Translations under genes and position numbers: made by a program
Source: an uncultured Nitrospira sp.
GTDB taxonomy: Bacteria > Nitrospirota > Nitrospiria > Nitrospirales > Nitrospiraceae
NCBI GenBank assembly: GCA_902500805.1
Contig: CABVSA010000004.1
Coordinates: 18,112-82,111 of the forward strand
Reading direction: 5' to 3'
DNA length: 64,000 nucleotides
Shown: one piece after another, positions 1 to 8,683 of the stretch
Layout: the number at the start of each line of letters is the position of its first letter
Numbering within the stretch: position 1 is the stretch's first letter
Notes under the pieces: generated by a model
The model's database searches: none
What the model was told of the DNA's origin: nothing
What the model saw: only the letters and a program-made list of their open reading frames with translations

Positions 1-634
1 GTCCCTGTACACTCGGCTTGAGACCGGCCAGGAACGAGCGCGTGCCCTCGCCATCGAAGTCCACATCCACTTGAAAGTCATTGCCGAACGCAACCTCAGG
101 ATTCGAACGAGGGACATACACCTGCGTAGGTTTGTGCGAATTCTCCACGTCAATCTTGGAAACAAATCGTAACGTGCCGTTCTGTTCAATGGCGAACGAG
201 ACGTAGCTCGCCTTCGCGGCACCACGCAATGCCTCTCTTTGATGATAGTCTTCATTCCGGTTTGAGACGAGCAGCGTCGTGCCGCTCAGCGAGAGACTGT
301 TCGGCGCGACACCGTGCGACGAAAACGGCGAACCCTTTACATGTCGTAATGATCCATCGGATTGAACATCGAAGACCGCCACGGTATTGCTGTGCGTGTT
401 GACGGTAAAGAGACGTTTCCCGTCAGGGCTGATGATAAGCGGCGTGTCGTTGTCATGTGGACCGAGTTTGCCATGGGTGTCATTGTTGATGCCCGTGCCC
501 CCTGTATAGAACGGATTTTCAGGCAACGGATCCAGCGTGCCATCGTCTTTTCGGTGATAACCCAGTACCGCATTTTGCCCCTCACGGATGTCGTTCGTTT
601 GGATATACAGAAACTGGCTATGGCGAGTTGTCAT
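1..634 (-). CDS. Beta-propeller (lactonase/YVTN-like) protein, 3' end outside window
   Basis: Open reading frame read from the reverse strand, beginning at ATG 634 and running off the left edge, so only the first ~211 residues are present. A near-perfect ribosome-binding site (AAGGAGGT) lies about 7 bases upstream. The translation has repeated propeller-blade signatures such as SPDGKRLFTVN and a following VAVFDV strand, typical of seven-bladed 6-phosphogluconolactonase/YVTN proteins. There is no signal peptide in the visible N-terminus (MTTRHSQFLYIQTN), so it is probably cytoplasmic. The substrate is unknown and a lactonase activity is only a family guess. It is followed upstream by a DyP peroxidase on the same strand, but a ~230-bp gap makes co-transcription uncertain. 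Confidence 0.8.
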   Translation of the reverse strand, partial: MTTRHSQFLYIQTNDIREGQNAVLGYHRKDDGTLDPLPENPFYTGGTGINNDTHGKLGPHDNDTPLIISPDGKRLFTVNTHSNTVAVFDVQSDGSLRHVKGSPFSSHGVAPNSLSLSGTTLLVSNRNEDYHQREALRGAAKASYVSFAIEQNGTLRFVSKIDVENSHKPTQVYVPRSNPEVAFGNDFQVDVDFDGEGTRSFLAGLKPSVQG

Positions 635-865
635 CTTCAGACCTCCTTGAATTGAAAAATCATACCAGTGCGTATGCGGTCGTCCCTCAAATTGCCGTTC
701 TTCCTGTGCTCCACCCTATGACCACCAGGGCCATTCTGCTGACGGTCTCCGACTCTCAGCATTTCCGGGCACCAATGGCTACTCTCATCTATCAGCACAC
801 ACCCTTTGGTATCGGACCACCATCGGGCTCTCCGACGACGTTCACCACGTATAGCCTGCTCTCCC

Positions 866-1747
866 CTAGACGCCAATGGCAGATAAATTGAGTCGGCCAT
901 TCTCCATCGGCGGGCACCAATAGAAGCTCCCTGTTACTGGACGTGTGAACGTGAACAGTGCGTCCGCAATCCCGTCGTCCGCTCCTACCATCCGCTTCAA
1001 CTGCGCTTCAAACGGGTCAAGCGAGGCCCCAAAGGCTACAAAATACAATCCACTCCCATGCTCATCGGCCCATGGCATCGAGCGGCGCAGGACGAACGCG
1101 GCCGGTTGAAAACTCTCCTGTGCCGTGCGTTTCACGTGTGCGGAGGTCGGTGCTGTAGCCAACTCTTTATTGTCCCGCCGCCGCCGACCGATCATGGCAT
1201 CGTGCCGCGGATCCGACATCTCGTCGAACCGTTTCCAATCATGGACCCATCGTTGAACGGCGACGTAACTTGACCCATCGAGCATGGCCCCTTGGCCCCG
1301 CACGATGGCAGCCTTTTCCGCAAGCTTGCCTTTGGGGTTTTCGGTACCATCCTCATAACCGGTCAGATCCCGCCCCGTCCCGTACAGAAATCCTTCCGTG
1401 GACTCACAGACTGTGAACGCCGGCGTCAGCTGCTCAACCAGACGACGCTCGACATGAAAGAGTTCTCCACGGTCTTCTGCTCGAAGCCAACACCACAAAG
1501 CCGCTGGCGTTGAAGGGACTGTCAACCCACTCCCAAACTGCGTGGGGAACACCCTCAATCCAGGAATGTCTTTCCCAAGTGCGCGGAAGAGCGGTACACC
1601 CAGTCCGACCACGGTTCGCTCGCCATCAACAAGAGTCTGCAGGGTCTTGATAACGCGGGAGAGGCCGGCGATATCGTGAACGGCGAACTCTACGTACCAG
1701 GCTGCTTTGGGGAGAGGAGCAATAATCCCTGGTTGCATGATCACCAT
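866..1747 (-). CDS. DyP-type haem peroxidase (YfeX-like)
   Basis: Dye-decolourising peroxidase. Uses haem b and H2O2 to oxidise bulky substrates or porphyrins. The family signature GxxDG is present as GYEDGTENP near residue 130, followed by a histidine- and arginine-rich region expected for proximal haem binding (WVHDWKRFDEMS) and a C-terminal FAFG-like strand (VAFGASLDPFE). Length of ~290 residues matches YfeX-type members. The frame stays open back to ATG 1780, but homologues start near MQPGIIAP, so the ATG at 1747 or 1738 is preferred; no start has a clear ribosome-binding site. There is no signal peptide. It lies just downstream of msrB on the same strand, suggesting an oxidative-damage operon. 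Confidence 0.88.
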   Translation of the reverse strand: MVIMQPGIIAPLPKAAWYVEFAVHDIAGLSRVIKTLQTLVDGERTVVGLGVPLFRALGKDIPGLRVFPTQFGSGLTVPSTPAALWCWLRAEDRGELFHVERRLVEQLTPAFTVCESTEGFLYGTGRDLTGYEDGTENPKGKLAEKAAIVRGQGAMLDGSSYVAVQRWVHDWKRFDEMSDPRHDAMIGRRRRDNKELATAPTSAHVKRTAQESFQPAAFVLRRSMPWADEHGSGLYFVAFGASLDPFEAQLKRMVGADDGIADALFTFTRPVTGSFYWCPPMENGRLNLSAIGV

Positions 1748-1798
1748 GTCTTCTTCGCGTGTGTGGACGTATTTCCTCATCTGCTACGAGAGCCGGTC

Positions 1799-2290
1799 TC
1801 AGTCGCGCACAGGACCTTTGTGGAGAGAGACGGCATTGATGCAAAACCGCAACCCTGACGGCTCCGGTCCATCGGGGAACACATGGCCGAGGTGAGCATC
1901 ACAGACATTGCAGGTCACCTCGATTCGGTGCATGCCGTGGCTGGTATCCTGATGATAGGCCACGACCCCTGGCGAGACCGGTTGCGTGAAACTAGGCCAC
2001 CCCGTATGGCTTTGATACTTGGTCGCCGCATCAAAGAGCTCTGTGCCGCAACACAGGCACTCGTACCGACCAGGTTCAAACAGTTGGCAGAGCTCCGAGC
2101 TGTGGGCCCGTTCGGTCCCCTTCAGACGGGTGATCCGAAATTGCCTGTCGGTCAGCAGTTCGCGCCATTGCGCCTCGGTCTTCTCGACACGAAAGGGAGG
2201 GGACGGATTGCCGTGCGTTGCCCAGTGCGTCACCTCATTCCACGTGAGGATGTCAACCGACGGCAAATGATGTTCTTTGTGTTCTGTCAT
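1799..2290 (-). CDS. msrB: Peptide methionine-R-sulfoxide reductase MsrB
   Basis: Reduces methionine-R-sulfoxide in proteins using thioredoxin-type reductants. The zinc-binding CxxC pairs are visible (CLCC near residue 78 and CNVC near 127), as is the catalytic motif RFCINAVSL near the C-terminus with the active-site cysteine. HTGWPSF and GHVFPDGP are family hallmarks. There is a ~40-residue N-terminal extension relative to the core domain and no signal peptide. It is the first gene of a likely two-gene unit with the downstream DyP peroxidase. A TGTC-N8-GAC palindrome lies ~195 bp upstream. An msrA gene is found 5 kb away, so both stereoisomers of oxidised methionine are covered. Confidence 0.93.
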   Translation of the reverse strand: MTEHKEHHLPSVDILTWNEVTHWATHGNPSPPFRVEKTEAQWRELLTDRQFRITRLKGTERAHSSELCQLFEPGRYECLCCGTELFDAATKYQSHTGWPSFTQPVSPGVVAYHQDTSHGMHRIEVTCNVCDAHLGHVFPDGPEPSGLRFCINAVSLHKGPVRD

Positions 2291-2601
2291 AAACGCTCCG
2301 TTGGTGATCCATTCAACCGCGCCCTTCGGGACCCCTTTTCTACCATTGGATATTCGGGCGTCATGATCCTCAGATCCTTCTCCAAGATACTGGGTGCCTG
2401 GACCGAGTTGCCCAGATCGTAATTCTCTGCTCAGCTTTTGGGTTGACTACGCACTGTCATACGCCATTGTCTTTGACCCTGTCTGTCATCTAGATGACCA
2501 TCGTGATCAACGTGCAGACATCAGGGGTCTTTCACACCATGCCGTCATCTTGCGTCAGTGCGTTCGACGGGACGATCATCAATACCTCGGCGTAGTCATT
2601 G
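2291..2601. other. Intergenic region with operator-like palindrome
   Basis: Gap between the solute-binding-protein gene and msrB, both on the reverse strand. No coding ORF is convincing. The only structured element seen is the 16-base palindrome at 2484-2499, annotated separately. Confidence 0.5.
2484..2499. promoter_or_regulatory. Operator-like palindrome TGTC-N8-GAC, copy 1
   Basis: Sequence TGTCATCTAGATGACC, a palindrome centred on CTAG (GTCATC/GATGAC arms), with one mismatch at the outermost base. It lies ~195 bp upstream of msrB. Three relatives occur at 4463, 6274 and 8930, all in the same 10-kb redox region. Dimeric Crp/Fnr-type binding is inferred from the two such regulators encoded nearby. 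Confidence 0.5.
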
Positions 2602-3645
2602 TCACTCGGCTAAGCGGCACTGTCCCTGATCATAGTGATCAGGAACTTGTGTCACCTCAAGCGGCAAGCCTTCCGCGGTCGCCCGCCGAATGGGCGCATA
2701 GTCCGCTTCGATCCAACGTGAGCGCATCTGTTTCAACCGTCCTGATTCTTCCAAACGAAAGAGCAAGTTGTTCAAGAACCATTGGAGGCGTCGGTGCTCG
2801 TCGCTTGTCACGACGGAGAGGTCTTCCTGCGTCACAATCAGCGGAGTACCGTCTGCTTGCATCAACAGCTGCCAATCCTGCCAGACCCGCTTCGTCACAT
2901 AGTCGAGTATGGAATGGTCAGACAGGATGACATCGATCTTCGGGTCTTTGGTTTCGATCGCTGCAGGGAGAGAATCGCAGACCACCAATCGGCTCTGTTT
3001 GAGGTTGGCTTGGGCATAGAGGTGAGCGGATCGTCCCTTCTGAACCGCTAGGGTCAAGCCAGTGAAGGCATCCTGAACGGCTTCGAGCGTGTCCCAATTC
3101 CCGGTCGGCTTTCCAAAGTGTGCCCGCACACGTTCTGCGATCTTAGGTTCTTGGACGATCGCGGCGATCCCGTCACCGCGAAAATAGGGAGCTGAAAACC
3201 ATAACCCCGTTGGTCTTGTGCCCGGAACGGTCCCGCTTACGGACGAGACAAAGAGATCGAGCTGTCCCTCATTCATTTTAATGAACAGGTCTGGAAATCG
3301 AGTCACATGCAGGGTTGGAACGACGGAATGGGGTATACCGCAATGAGCAGACAACGCGTCCGCAACCTCGCGGATCAGTTCAATATCGAACCCGGTCACT
3401 CTGATGCCTTCGTCGGTGTACATGGCAGGAAAGATGAATGGCCGAAACGGTTCAACAGAAATACCGACACGTAATCGTCCGCCAGCGCATATGGATGACA
3501 GCTCATCGCGGTTCAATGGATGGACCATGGTGGCTGCGTCGTACACCAGTCCGCACCCCTGCAAGAAGACCACTGCCAACAGCATCAGGATACGGAGCAT
3601 GACGCGTGCATCGATGGCTTGTCTCATGTCATCAATCAACGACAT
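2602..3645 (-). CDS. Lipoprotein extracellular solute-binding protein (SBP_bac_3 type)
   Basis: Periplasmic family-3 solute-binding domain, as in polar amino-acid ABC transporters and periplasmic sensors. A lipoprotein signal is clear (MLRILMLLAVVFLQGC, lipobox LQGC), followed by RLRVGISVEPFRPF and TGFDIELIREVADAL, the usual first lobe. No permease or ATPase is adjacent, so it may act as an orphan binding protein or secreted sensor. The frame is open from 3759; the ATG at 3645 is chosen because it lies four bases after the stop of the upstream barrel gene, suggesting coupling. ATG 3600 would give a minimal lipoprotein signal. The ligand is unknown. Confidence 0.8.
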   Translation of the reverse strand: MSLIDDMRQAIDARVMLRILMLLAVVFLQGCGLVYDAATMVHPLNRDELSSICAGGRLRVGISVEPFRPFIFPAMYTDEGIRVTGFDIELIREVADALSAHCGIPHSVVPTLHVTRFPDLFIKMNEGQLDLFVSSVSGTVPGTRPTGLWFSAPYFRGDGIAAIVQEPKIAERVRAHFGKPTGNWDTLEAVQDAFTGLTLAVQKGRSAHLYAQANLKQSRLVVCDSLPAAIETKDPKIDVILSDHSILDYVTKRVWQDWQLLMQADGTPLIVTQEDLSVVTSDEHRRLQWFLNNLLFRLEESGRLKQMRSRWIEADYAPIRRATAEGLPLEVTQVPDHYDQGQCRLAE

Positions 3646-3649
3646 AACA

Positions 3650-4294
3650 TTAGAGTCGAAATCCAACCGTGAATAACCATTGCTCAGACAGGTCAGACTG
3701 TCCCTTGAAATCGATTTCAAATCGCGTGTATTGAAGACCCATGTCGACCGACAGCCCATGGGTCACTGGGAATCGCACCCCGACCTGCCCACCGTAGAGA
3801 TACCCCGGAGAATGTTCACCATGTCCAGGGAGGGTTCCACCCAACATCGCTCCAACGTATGGCACTGCACGATTTTCCAGCGGCCCGAAGAGCACATGTC
3901 GAATGACTCGATTGATCGGCCAGGTTTTTGGAAAATCCAAGTAGTCGATGAAATTATTCCACCGGGGGTTGAGGTACAACGAATGTTGATCCGTGGTGAA
4001 CGTCGGAGTGTGGTGGCTGTAGTACTGGTAGATGGCTCTCACTTCAAGTGGTCCGTACTGAAGAGCAGTGAACCCTGCTTGAAGCATAAGGACCCGGCGC
4101 GTTGGCGCAAACGTTCGGTGATTGAAGGACACATCGAAGTTAAAGGGCCGGAGGGGGAGCATGTTGAGTACGGCTTCCTGAGCAGCGACCTCGCACGGCA
4201 GCGCTGAGGCGAAGAGTAGCAGGATGAGAAGGAGTCCAGAGCCGTAGCCATACGCCTTCAACGCCCACCTGCTCACGCAGTGTCGTCCAATCAT
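3650..4294 (-). CDS. Outer-membrane beta-barrel protein
   Basis: Secreted protein with a hydrophobic signal segment (LLLILLLFASALPCEVAAQ) and a C-terminal half of alternating strands ending in an aromatic/hydrophobic residue pattern (LFTVGFRL), typical of small outer-membrane barrels. It carries GYLYGGQVGVRFPVTHGLSVDMG near the end, reminiscent of PagL/acyloxyacyl-hydrolase-like barrels. A catalytic His-Ser pair cannot be assigned with confidence, so only the fold is called. The frame is open to 4396; ATG 4294 gives a compact signal peptide, with ATG 4342 and 4360 as alternatives and no clear ribosome-binding site for any. Nearly abuts the downstream lipoprotein gene. Confidence 0.7.
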   Translation of the reverse strand: MIGRHCVSRWALKAYGYGSGLLLILLLFASALPCEVAAQEAVLNMLPLRPFNFDVSFNHRTFAPTRRVLMLQAGFTALQYGPLEVRAIYQYYSHHTPTFTTDQHSLYLNPRWNNFIDYLDFPKTWPINRVIRHVLFGPLENRAVPYVGAMLGGTLPGHGEHSPGYLYGGQVGVRFPVTHGLSVDMGLQYTRFEIDFKGQSDLSEQWLFTVGFRL

Positions 4295-4653
4295 ATCGGC
4301 CGTTGTGGAAACGTTTGCCTCAGGAGAAATATGCCGCGCCATCGAACCCACGCCAACCATGCGTCGGTCAATTTGATTCCTACATGAAGATCGCACGCAT
4401 GTAACTTAAATGGCTTCACTCGATGTCCTGATGAAAGATACCAGGGGGGGGCCATGGAGCTCTGTCTTCTAGATGACAGACAGCCGTGGTTAATCTGAGG
4501 TAAACGCAGTGCATAAATATCTTGTGGTGTTTGAGAATCTGCTCCTCCGGCCATCAATAAAGATGGTTTGAATATATGGAGGGGTGTGGAACAGGCTGCG
4601 CCGCTCTTTTCTAGACTGAGAGAGCAATTGTACATGGAGCCGGTCAGAAGACG
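4295..4653. other. Divergent intergenic region (barrel gene / Crp-family gene)
   Basis: Regulatory gap between divergently transcribed genes. It is AT-richer toward the Crp-family gene and contains the palindrome at 4463-4478. No further gene is seen. Confidence 0.5.
4463..4478. promoter_or_regulatory. Operator-like palindrome TGTC-N8-GACA, copy 2
   Basis: Sequence TGTCTTCTAGATGACA, with perfect outer arms TGTC/GACA around CTAG. It sits between the barrel/lipoprotein operon and the first Crp/Fnr gene, positioned to serve both directions. It matches the copies at 2484, 6274 and 8930. Confidence 0.55.
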
Positions 4654-5319
4654 ATGAAGCTTCCTCTCACAATTGCGGCTCCGCTTCTTACCTCATTAGG
4701 TGCCTTGCGACCTATTCGCAGGACCAAGCTGAATCATGGAGCGATCGTATACAAGACTCTCGCGGTTGGCCGAACATACGTGGTACAGGAGGGTTGCATT
4801 CGGCTCATTCACATTGAGGGCGACGGACGCACCAATTTCTGGGATTTAATAGGTGCTGGAGGAATGTTTGGAGATCTGCCGTTTGCTCTCACTACGTCTC
4901 AACACATAGAGCATGCCATGGCGAGTGGCCCAACCTACCTCTGGGAGTTTTCTCGTGCTGCGTTGGAGAGGGAAGCGGAGCGTAGTCAAGCGTTTAATCG
5001 GACCCTCCTGAGAACATATGGGGCCTTCTTAGGCTTTGGAGAGCGGCGCCTCCGGTGGCGACTCACCAATCCATTAGCACGTCGGGCGGCCCTTGTTCTC
5101 ATCGATCTTTTGGTTCTCGGCGCAGGGCCATGCCCTCACGGGCCTGGTTATTTGATACAAATTCGAATGACTCAAGAGGAATTCGCCGAACTCCTCGGTG
5201 TCGCTCGTCAAACACTCAACTCCCTCATGAAAGAGTGGAAGAGGAAACAGATAGTCTCCTACACCAGGTCCTGTTTCTGTATTCGTAACCTGGAGGCACT
5301 TCAGGCGATTGCGTCCTAA
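4654..5319 (+). CDS. Crp/Fnr-family transcriptional regulator (first of tandem pair)
   Basis: Two-domain regulator. The N-terminal ~130 residues form a cyclic-nucleotide-binding-like beta-roll (VVQEGCIRLIHIEGDGR, GGMFGDLPF). The C-terminal winged helix contains MTQEEFAELLGVARQTLNSLMKEW followed by the IVSY wing. The Fnr N-terminal cysteine cluster is absent, so oxygen sensing by an Fe-S cluster is unlikely, and the cAMP-contacting Arg-Ser motif is not obvious. It is closely similar in layout to the next gene, indicating a local duplication. An operator-like palindrome lies 176 bp upstream. The ligand is unknown. Confidence 0.85.
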   Translation: MKLPLTIAAPLLTSLGALRPIRRTKLNHGAIVYKTLAVGRTYVVQEGCIRLIHIEGDGRTNFWDLIGAGGMFGDLPFALTTSQHIEHAMASGPTYLWEFSRAALEREAERSQAFNRTLLRTYGAFLGFGERRLRWRLTNPLARRAALVLIDLLVLGAGPCPHGPGYLIQIRMTQEEFAELLGVARQTLNSLMKEWKRKQIVSYTRSCFCIRNLEALQAIAS

Positions 5320-5576
5320 TATCCGGTGTCATCATCGATACAAGTCGATGGACGCGAGTTTGTCCTCAGCATAGTCATCGCATGGAGGTTGGGCAGGATC
5401 CCGAGACGACTGCTCTCGTTCCGCCCATTTCAGAACAGAGATGAACGGGAAAGAGGATATCGCCCGAAGTGGTTGGCTGATGGATCGTATCTGAGTGATT
5501 CCTTCTGATTCCGGACCATCAGGGGCTGACTGCGATCCATCTTATTGTAAGGCACCATGAATAAGAGGCCTCCATC

Positions 5577-6287
5577 ATGAGGATTCCAGACTCGCTCTCC
5601 ACAAGATTGCTCACTGCTCTCCAGAGCCTCCATCCCATCCGGCGACGCAGGCTGAAGGACAAGATGTTGGTATATGAGTCCTTCATGCCTGGGAAAACGT
5701 ATGTCATCGAGGCCGGGTATGTCCGCATTGTCTCTGCGGAAGCCAGCGGCCGATACGTCACTCGTTTGTTGTTAGGAGCCGGGGGGATTTGGGGAGACCT
5801 CCCCTTTGGGTTGACGACCTTCCAGAATGCAGAATCGGCAGCCGCAAATGGGACGGCCATCGTGCTCGAGTTTGATCGATCGAGTATTGAAAAGGCCTCC
5901 AGGATTGATGAGTCTCTCCGGCAGGGGCTTTTGGAAACCTATGGCCATCAGTTGCATTTCCTTGATCGTCGGCTGCAGTGGCAGCTGACCTCGCCGTTAC
6001 AAAAGCGCGTTGCGATGGCACTCGTTGATCTGATGTGCTTCGAGGGACGGCCGTGCAACCATGGTGTCGGTTATGTCGTGGATGTCCGGATGACACATGA
6101 GGAGCTTTCTGAACTTGTCGGGGCCTCTCGCCCCAATGTGAGTGCCATTATGAAAGCTCTGAGTGACCAAGGCGTCCTCTCTTACAGACGGGCCTATGTG
6201 TGCGTGCGAGACCTTGACGCTCTCGGTCGCATCGCGGTGCCTGATTTCATACAGGCCAAAGGTCTCCATGATTTGTCGTCTAGATGA
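5577..6287 (+). CDS. Crp/Fnr-family transcriptional regulator (second of tandem pair)
   Basis: Paralogue of the preceding regulator, with the same order of parts: a beta-roll (VIEAGYVRIVSAEASGR, GGIWGDLPFGLTT), a long dimerisation helix, and a winged helix (MTHEELSELVGASRPNVSAIMKAL). The recognition helix differs (RPNVSAIMKA versus RQTLNSLMKE), so the two proteins may read different bases. A purine-rich stretch (AATAAGAGG) precedes the start. The stop lies within 2 bases of the end of the operator-like palindrome at 6274-6289, which precedes the cytochrome P460 gene. The 257-bp gap before this gene shows no palindrome copy and no gene. Confidence 0.85.
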   Translation: MRIPDSLSTRLLTALQSLHPIRRRRLKDKMLVYESFMPGKTYVIEAGYVRIVSAEASGRYVTRLLLGAGGIWGDLPFGLTTFQNAESAAANGTAIVLEFDRSSIEKASRIDESLRQGLLETYGHQLHFLDRRLQWQLTSPLQKRVAMALVDLMCFEGRPCNHGVGYVVDVRMTHEELSELVGASRPNVSAIMKALSDQGVLSYRRAYVCVRDLDALGRIAVPDFIQAKGLHDLSSR

Positions 6288-6289
6288 CA
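6274..6289. promoter_or_regulatory. Operator-like palindrome TGTC-N8-GACA, copy 3
   Basis: Sequence TGTCGTCTAGATGACA. It overlaps the last codons of the second Crp-family gene and lies 95 bp upstream of the cytochrome P460 start, a promoter-like distance. Outer arms and CTAG core match copies 1 and 2. Confidence 0.55.
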
Positions 6290-6383
6290 GAAAATCGGAT
6301 GAACAAAATGTAGGATTGCGTCGTCATTCAACCACTCCGTATGTTGGAGTGATGATAACTGTCTTTGAGGAAAGGGGAAAATC

Positions 6384-6995
6384 ATGAAACACATGCTGTT
6401 CGGAGTTGTTGTTCTCGCATGCGGAGCTATTGGGCTGACCGGATTATCCAATGCAGAAGAAGAGAAACCGTTCGCACTGAACGTCGACGTCGCCACGGGG
6501 GCTCTCCGTGTGCCAGACAACTACACAGAATGGCCCACGCTTGGTACATGGGCTCACGCCAATACCGATGAGAAATTGGAAAAAAATGGACCCGGTCTTC
6601 ATGAATACCACACGGTGTACACGCAGCCTTCAACGATTGCCCATTATAAAAAAACAGGGCAGTTCCCTGACGGCGCGATATTGGTCAAGGAACTCTTAAA
6701 TGCGGAGACGATGGCAATGAGCACAGGACCTGCGGTCGGTCATGCCACTACCGTCAAGGGCTGGTTTGTTCTCGTACGCGACACAAAGGGGCGGTACAAA
6801 GATTCGCCGGTCTGGGGAAATGGATGGGCTTGGGGTCTCTTTAATAAAGGCGATATGACCCATTCCGTCACAAAAAACTACAAGGTAGAGTGTATCCCTT
6901 GTCATATTCCTGCCAAGAGCCTTGCTCCTGCAACTGCTGCAGATGCGGATAAATGGATCTATACGCTTGGCTATCCGATTCTGCAAAAACAATAG
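6384..6995 (+). CDS. Cytochrome P460-family protein
   Basis: Periplasmic c-type haem protein. It has a signal peptide (cleavage near SNAEE, residues 1-24) and one haem-binding motif, CIPCH, at residues 170-174 close to the C-terminus, which is the P460 arrangement. The family's FPDGxxLVKE strand is present with Lys102, a candidate for the lysine that cross-links the haem in hydroxylamine-oxidising P460 enzymes. That role cannot be confirmed from sequence alone. Known family members act on hydroxylamine or NO; here NO/hydroxylamine detoxification is an inference, consistent with nirK elsewhere in the window. A ribosome-binding site (GAGGAAAGGGG) precedes the ATG. Confidence 0.82.
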   Translation: MKHMLFGVVVLACGAIGLTGLSNAEEEKPFALNVDVATGALRVPDNYTEWPTLGTWAHANTDEKLEKNGPGLHEYHTVYTQPSTIAHYKKTGQFPDGAILVKELLNAETMAMSTGPAVGHATTVKGWFVLVRDTKGRYKDSPVWGNGWAWGLFNKGDMTHSVTKNYKVECIPCHIPAKSLAPATAADADKWIYTLGYPILQKQ

Positions 6996-7068
6996 GTCAA
7001 GGCGTATGTCCGTGTAGTGACTCTTAAGGGGATGGTTGGCGGATGGTGATGCTCCATCCATGTTCCTG

Positions 7069-7392
7069 ATGACGACGCACATTCAATTCGACAATACCTA
7101 TGCCAGGGAACACGAAGGCACGTATGTTCCCTGGCAGCCCGCCAAAGTGCCTTTGCCAGAAATTCTTCGATTGAATACAAGCTTGCGGCACACAAACCCG
7201 CTGTACATTCCACGGAACCATCGTGTGGAAGAAGCGCTGGCTGCAGCCACCGATCACGCAGACCTAGCACCATTCGATCGCCTGTTGAACGCCGTCACTC
7301 GACCGTTTGAGCAAGATCCTGAGTTGGATGCCTATGCCTCTCCTGCTCCTGTTGAAGTGACGGCCTGTTATCAAACGTTCTGCGGTACGTGA
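7069..7392 (+). pseudogene. selO: Internally deleted SelO (YdiU) protein adenylyltransferase remnant
   Basis: The frame joins the two ends of SelO. The start (HIQFDNTYAREHEG followed by a proline-rich stretch and LRLNTSL) matches the conserved SelO N-terminus (FDNTYA...P.P.LL.LN). The remainder (NPLYIPRNHRVEEAL, then RPFEQDPEL, ending TFCGT) matches the conserved C-terminus. The ~380-residue kinase-like core between them is absent, so the ~107-residue product cannot adenylylate. The reading frame is intact across the junction, near residue 38, so this is a clean in-frame deletion. Whether the mini-protein is expressed is unknown. No clear ribosome-binding site; alternative ATG at 7060. Confidence 0.75.
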
Positions 7393-7575
7393 AGACGCCG
7401 CCTCCTTGTTGTTGCTATACGGAGAACCTAGGTCATCAATGATGTCTGTGGGGTACATCGTCGTCATGTGTTTCTCTATAGACCAAGACCGTCAACGGTT
7501 CACCTTTGCGGAAATACGGTCTCTTTATGCAAGAGTCGTCGGCCTCTCATTCGCTTGGATGATAAGGAGCGTCAC

Positions 7576-8085
7576 ATGAGTCAGAGGGAAACGGCTATAC
7601 TCGCCGGCGGTTGTTTTTGGGGCATGCAGGATCTTCTTCGCAAGCTGCCAGGAGTTCTCTCGACCAGGGTGGGCTATAGCGGCGGCGATGTGCCGAATGC
7701 CACGTATCGCAACCATGGAACCCATGCAGAAGCTATCGAAGTCGTGTTTGACCCTGGCAAGCTGACGTTCCGTAATCTGTTGGAGGTGTTTTTTCAGATC
7801 CACGACCCCACCACACTGAATCGCCAGGGCAACGATGTCGGCCCGTCGTATCGATCAGGAATTTACTACACGTCAGAAGCCCAACGCCGAGCAGCAGAAC
7901 AGGTAATCGCAGAGGTGAATGCATCAGGTCTCTGGCCCGGTAAGGTGGTCACGGAGGTTCGGCCCGCAGGACCATTTTGGCTGGCGGAACCGGATCATCA
8001 GGATTATCTTGAGCGGAATCCCCACGGATATACGTGCCACTTTCCAAGACCTCATTGGAAGATACCACCTCAAGCCGGTTCTTGA
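7576..8085 (+). CDS. msrA: Peptide methionine-S-sulfoxide reductase MsrA
   Basis: Reduces methionine-S-sulfoxide. The catalytic motif GCFWG is present at residues ~12-16, with [13 protein letters not shown] (GxxGHAE-type) and the [19 protein letters not shown] signature, all diagnostic. The 169-residue length is normal. The frame is open upstream to 7468, but ATG 7576 has an AAGGAG ribosome-binding site six bases away. No signal peptide, so cytoplasmic. It lies between the selO remnant and a cytochrome c gene in the oxidative-stress region. Confidence 0.94.
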   Translation: MSQRETAILAGGCFWGMQDLLRKLPGVLSTRVGYSGGDVPNATYRNHGTHAEAIEVVFDPGKLTFRNLLEVFFQIHDPTTLNRQGNDVGPSYRSGIYYTSEAQRRAAEQVIAEVNASGLWPGKVVTEVRPAGPFWLAEPDHQDYLERNPHGYTCHFPRPHWKIPPQAGS

Positions 8086-8206
8086 TGAGAGAGCGCTCAT
8101 CATTTCGGAGGGGGGATCTTGCAGTAATCACCAAGCCGTTACCGGTCGAATGTGTTTAGACTCAACAGGACGCCGGCTAGGGCCTCTTTAACAGAAGGAG
8201 CGTGCG

Positions 8207-8683
8207 ATGAATTCAATGAGAGCACAACAGAACGTGGTAGCAATGATGGCCTTGATTCTTTGGTTTCTACCATTCAACCAACAGACTATGGCAGCTGACC
8301 CTGAGGGGGGACAACAGCGTTCCTGCGTCCAACCGAGGAAGACTGCGAACGCTCCAGAAGACGTCTTCACGAAGACGAACCCGCTTCCGGCATCCAGCGA
8401 CGTTCTCCAAGCAGGAAAAGGACTGTATCTTCACGACGCGAAACCGATGGCCTGCGCTCTGTGCCACGGCAAGCGGGGAGAGGGGAAAGGACCGGTCAGC
8501 GGGGGAATGATGCCGCCAGCGCGCGATTTCACATGCAGCGCGATGATGCGTGAGATCTCGGATGGGCAGCTGTTCTGGATTACAAAGCACGGCTCTTCAG
8601 GCACAGGGATGATGGCGTTCCCGGATTTGTCGGATGAGGAAGTGTGGCAGCTTGTTCACTATATGAGAAGCCTCGCAAAATAA
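8207..8683 (+). CDS. Periplasmic monohaem cytochrome c
   Basis: Class-I-like cytochrome c. Signal peptide over residues 1-29 (ALILWFLPFNQQTMAA), haem motif CALCH near residue 85, and a probable axial methionine in GTGMMAF. The C-terminal helix DEEVWQLVHYMRSLAK is typical of the fold. A strong ribosome-binding site (AGAAGGAG) precedes the ATG. The section DGQLFWITKHGSSGTGM is strikingly like DGELFWVIKNGSPGTGM in the cytochrome at 46099, so the two are paralogues. The electron partner is unknown; periplasmic electron shuttling for the neighbouring P460 protein is possible. Confidence 0.88.
   Translation: MNSMRAQQNVVAMMALILWFLPFNQQTMAADPEGGQQRSCVQPRKTANAPEDVFTKTNPLPASSDVLQAGKGLYLHDAKPMACALCHGKRGEGKGPVSGGMMPPARDFTCSAMMREISDGQLFWITKHGSSGTGMMAFPDLSDEEVWQLVHYMRSLAK

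Noticed and set aside
7431..7445. Fifth TGTC-type operator upstream of msrA
   Set aside because: GTCATC-AAT-GATGTC has a 3-base spacer and one broken arm, unlike the 2-base spacing of the other sites.
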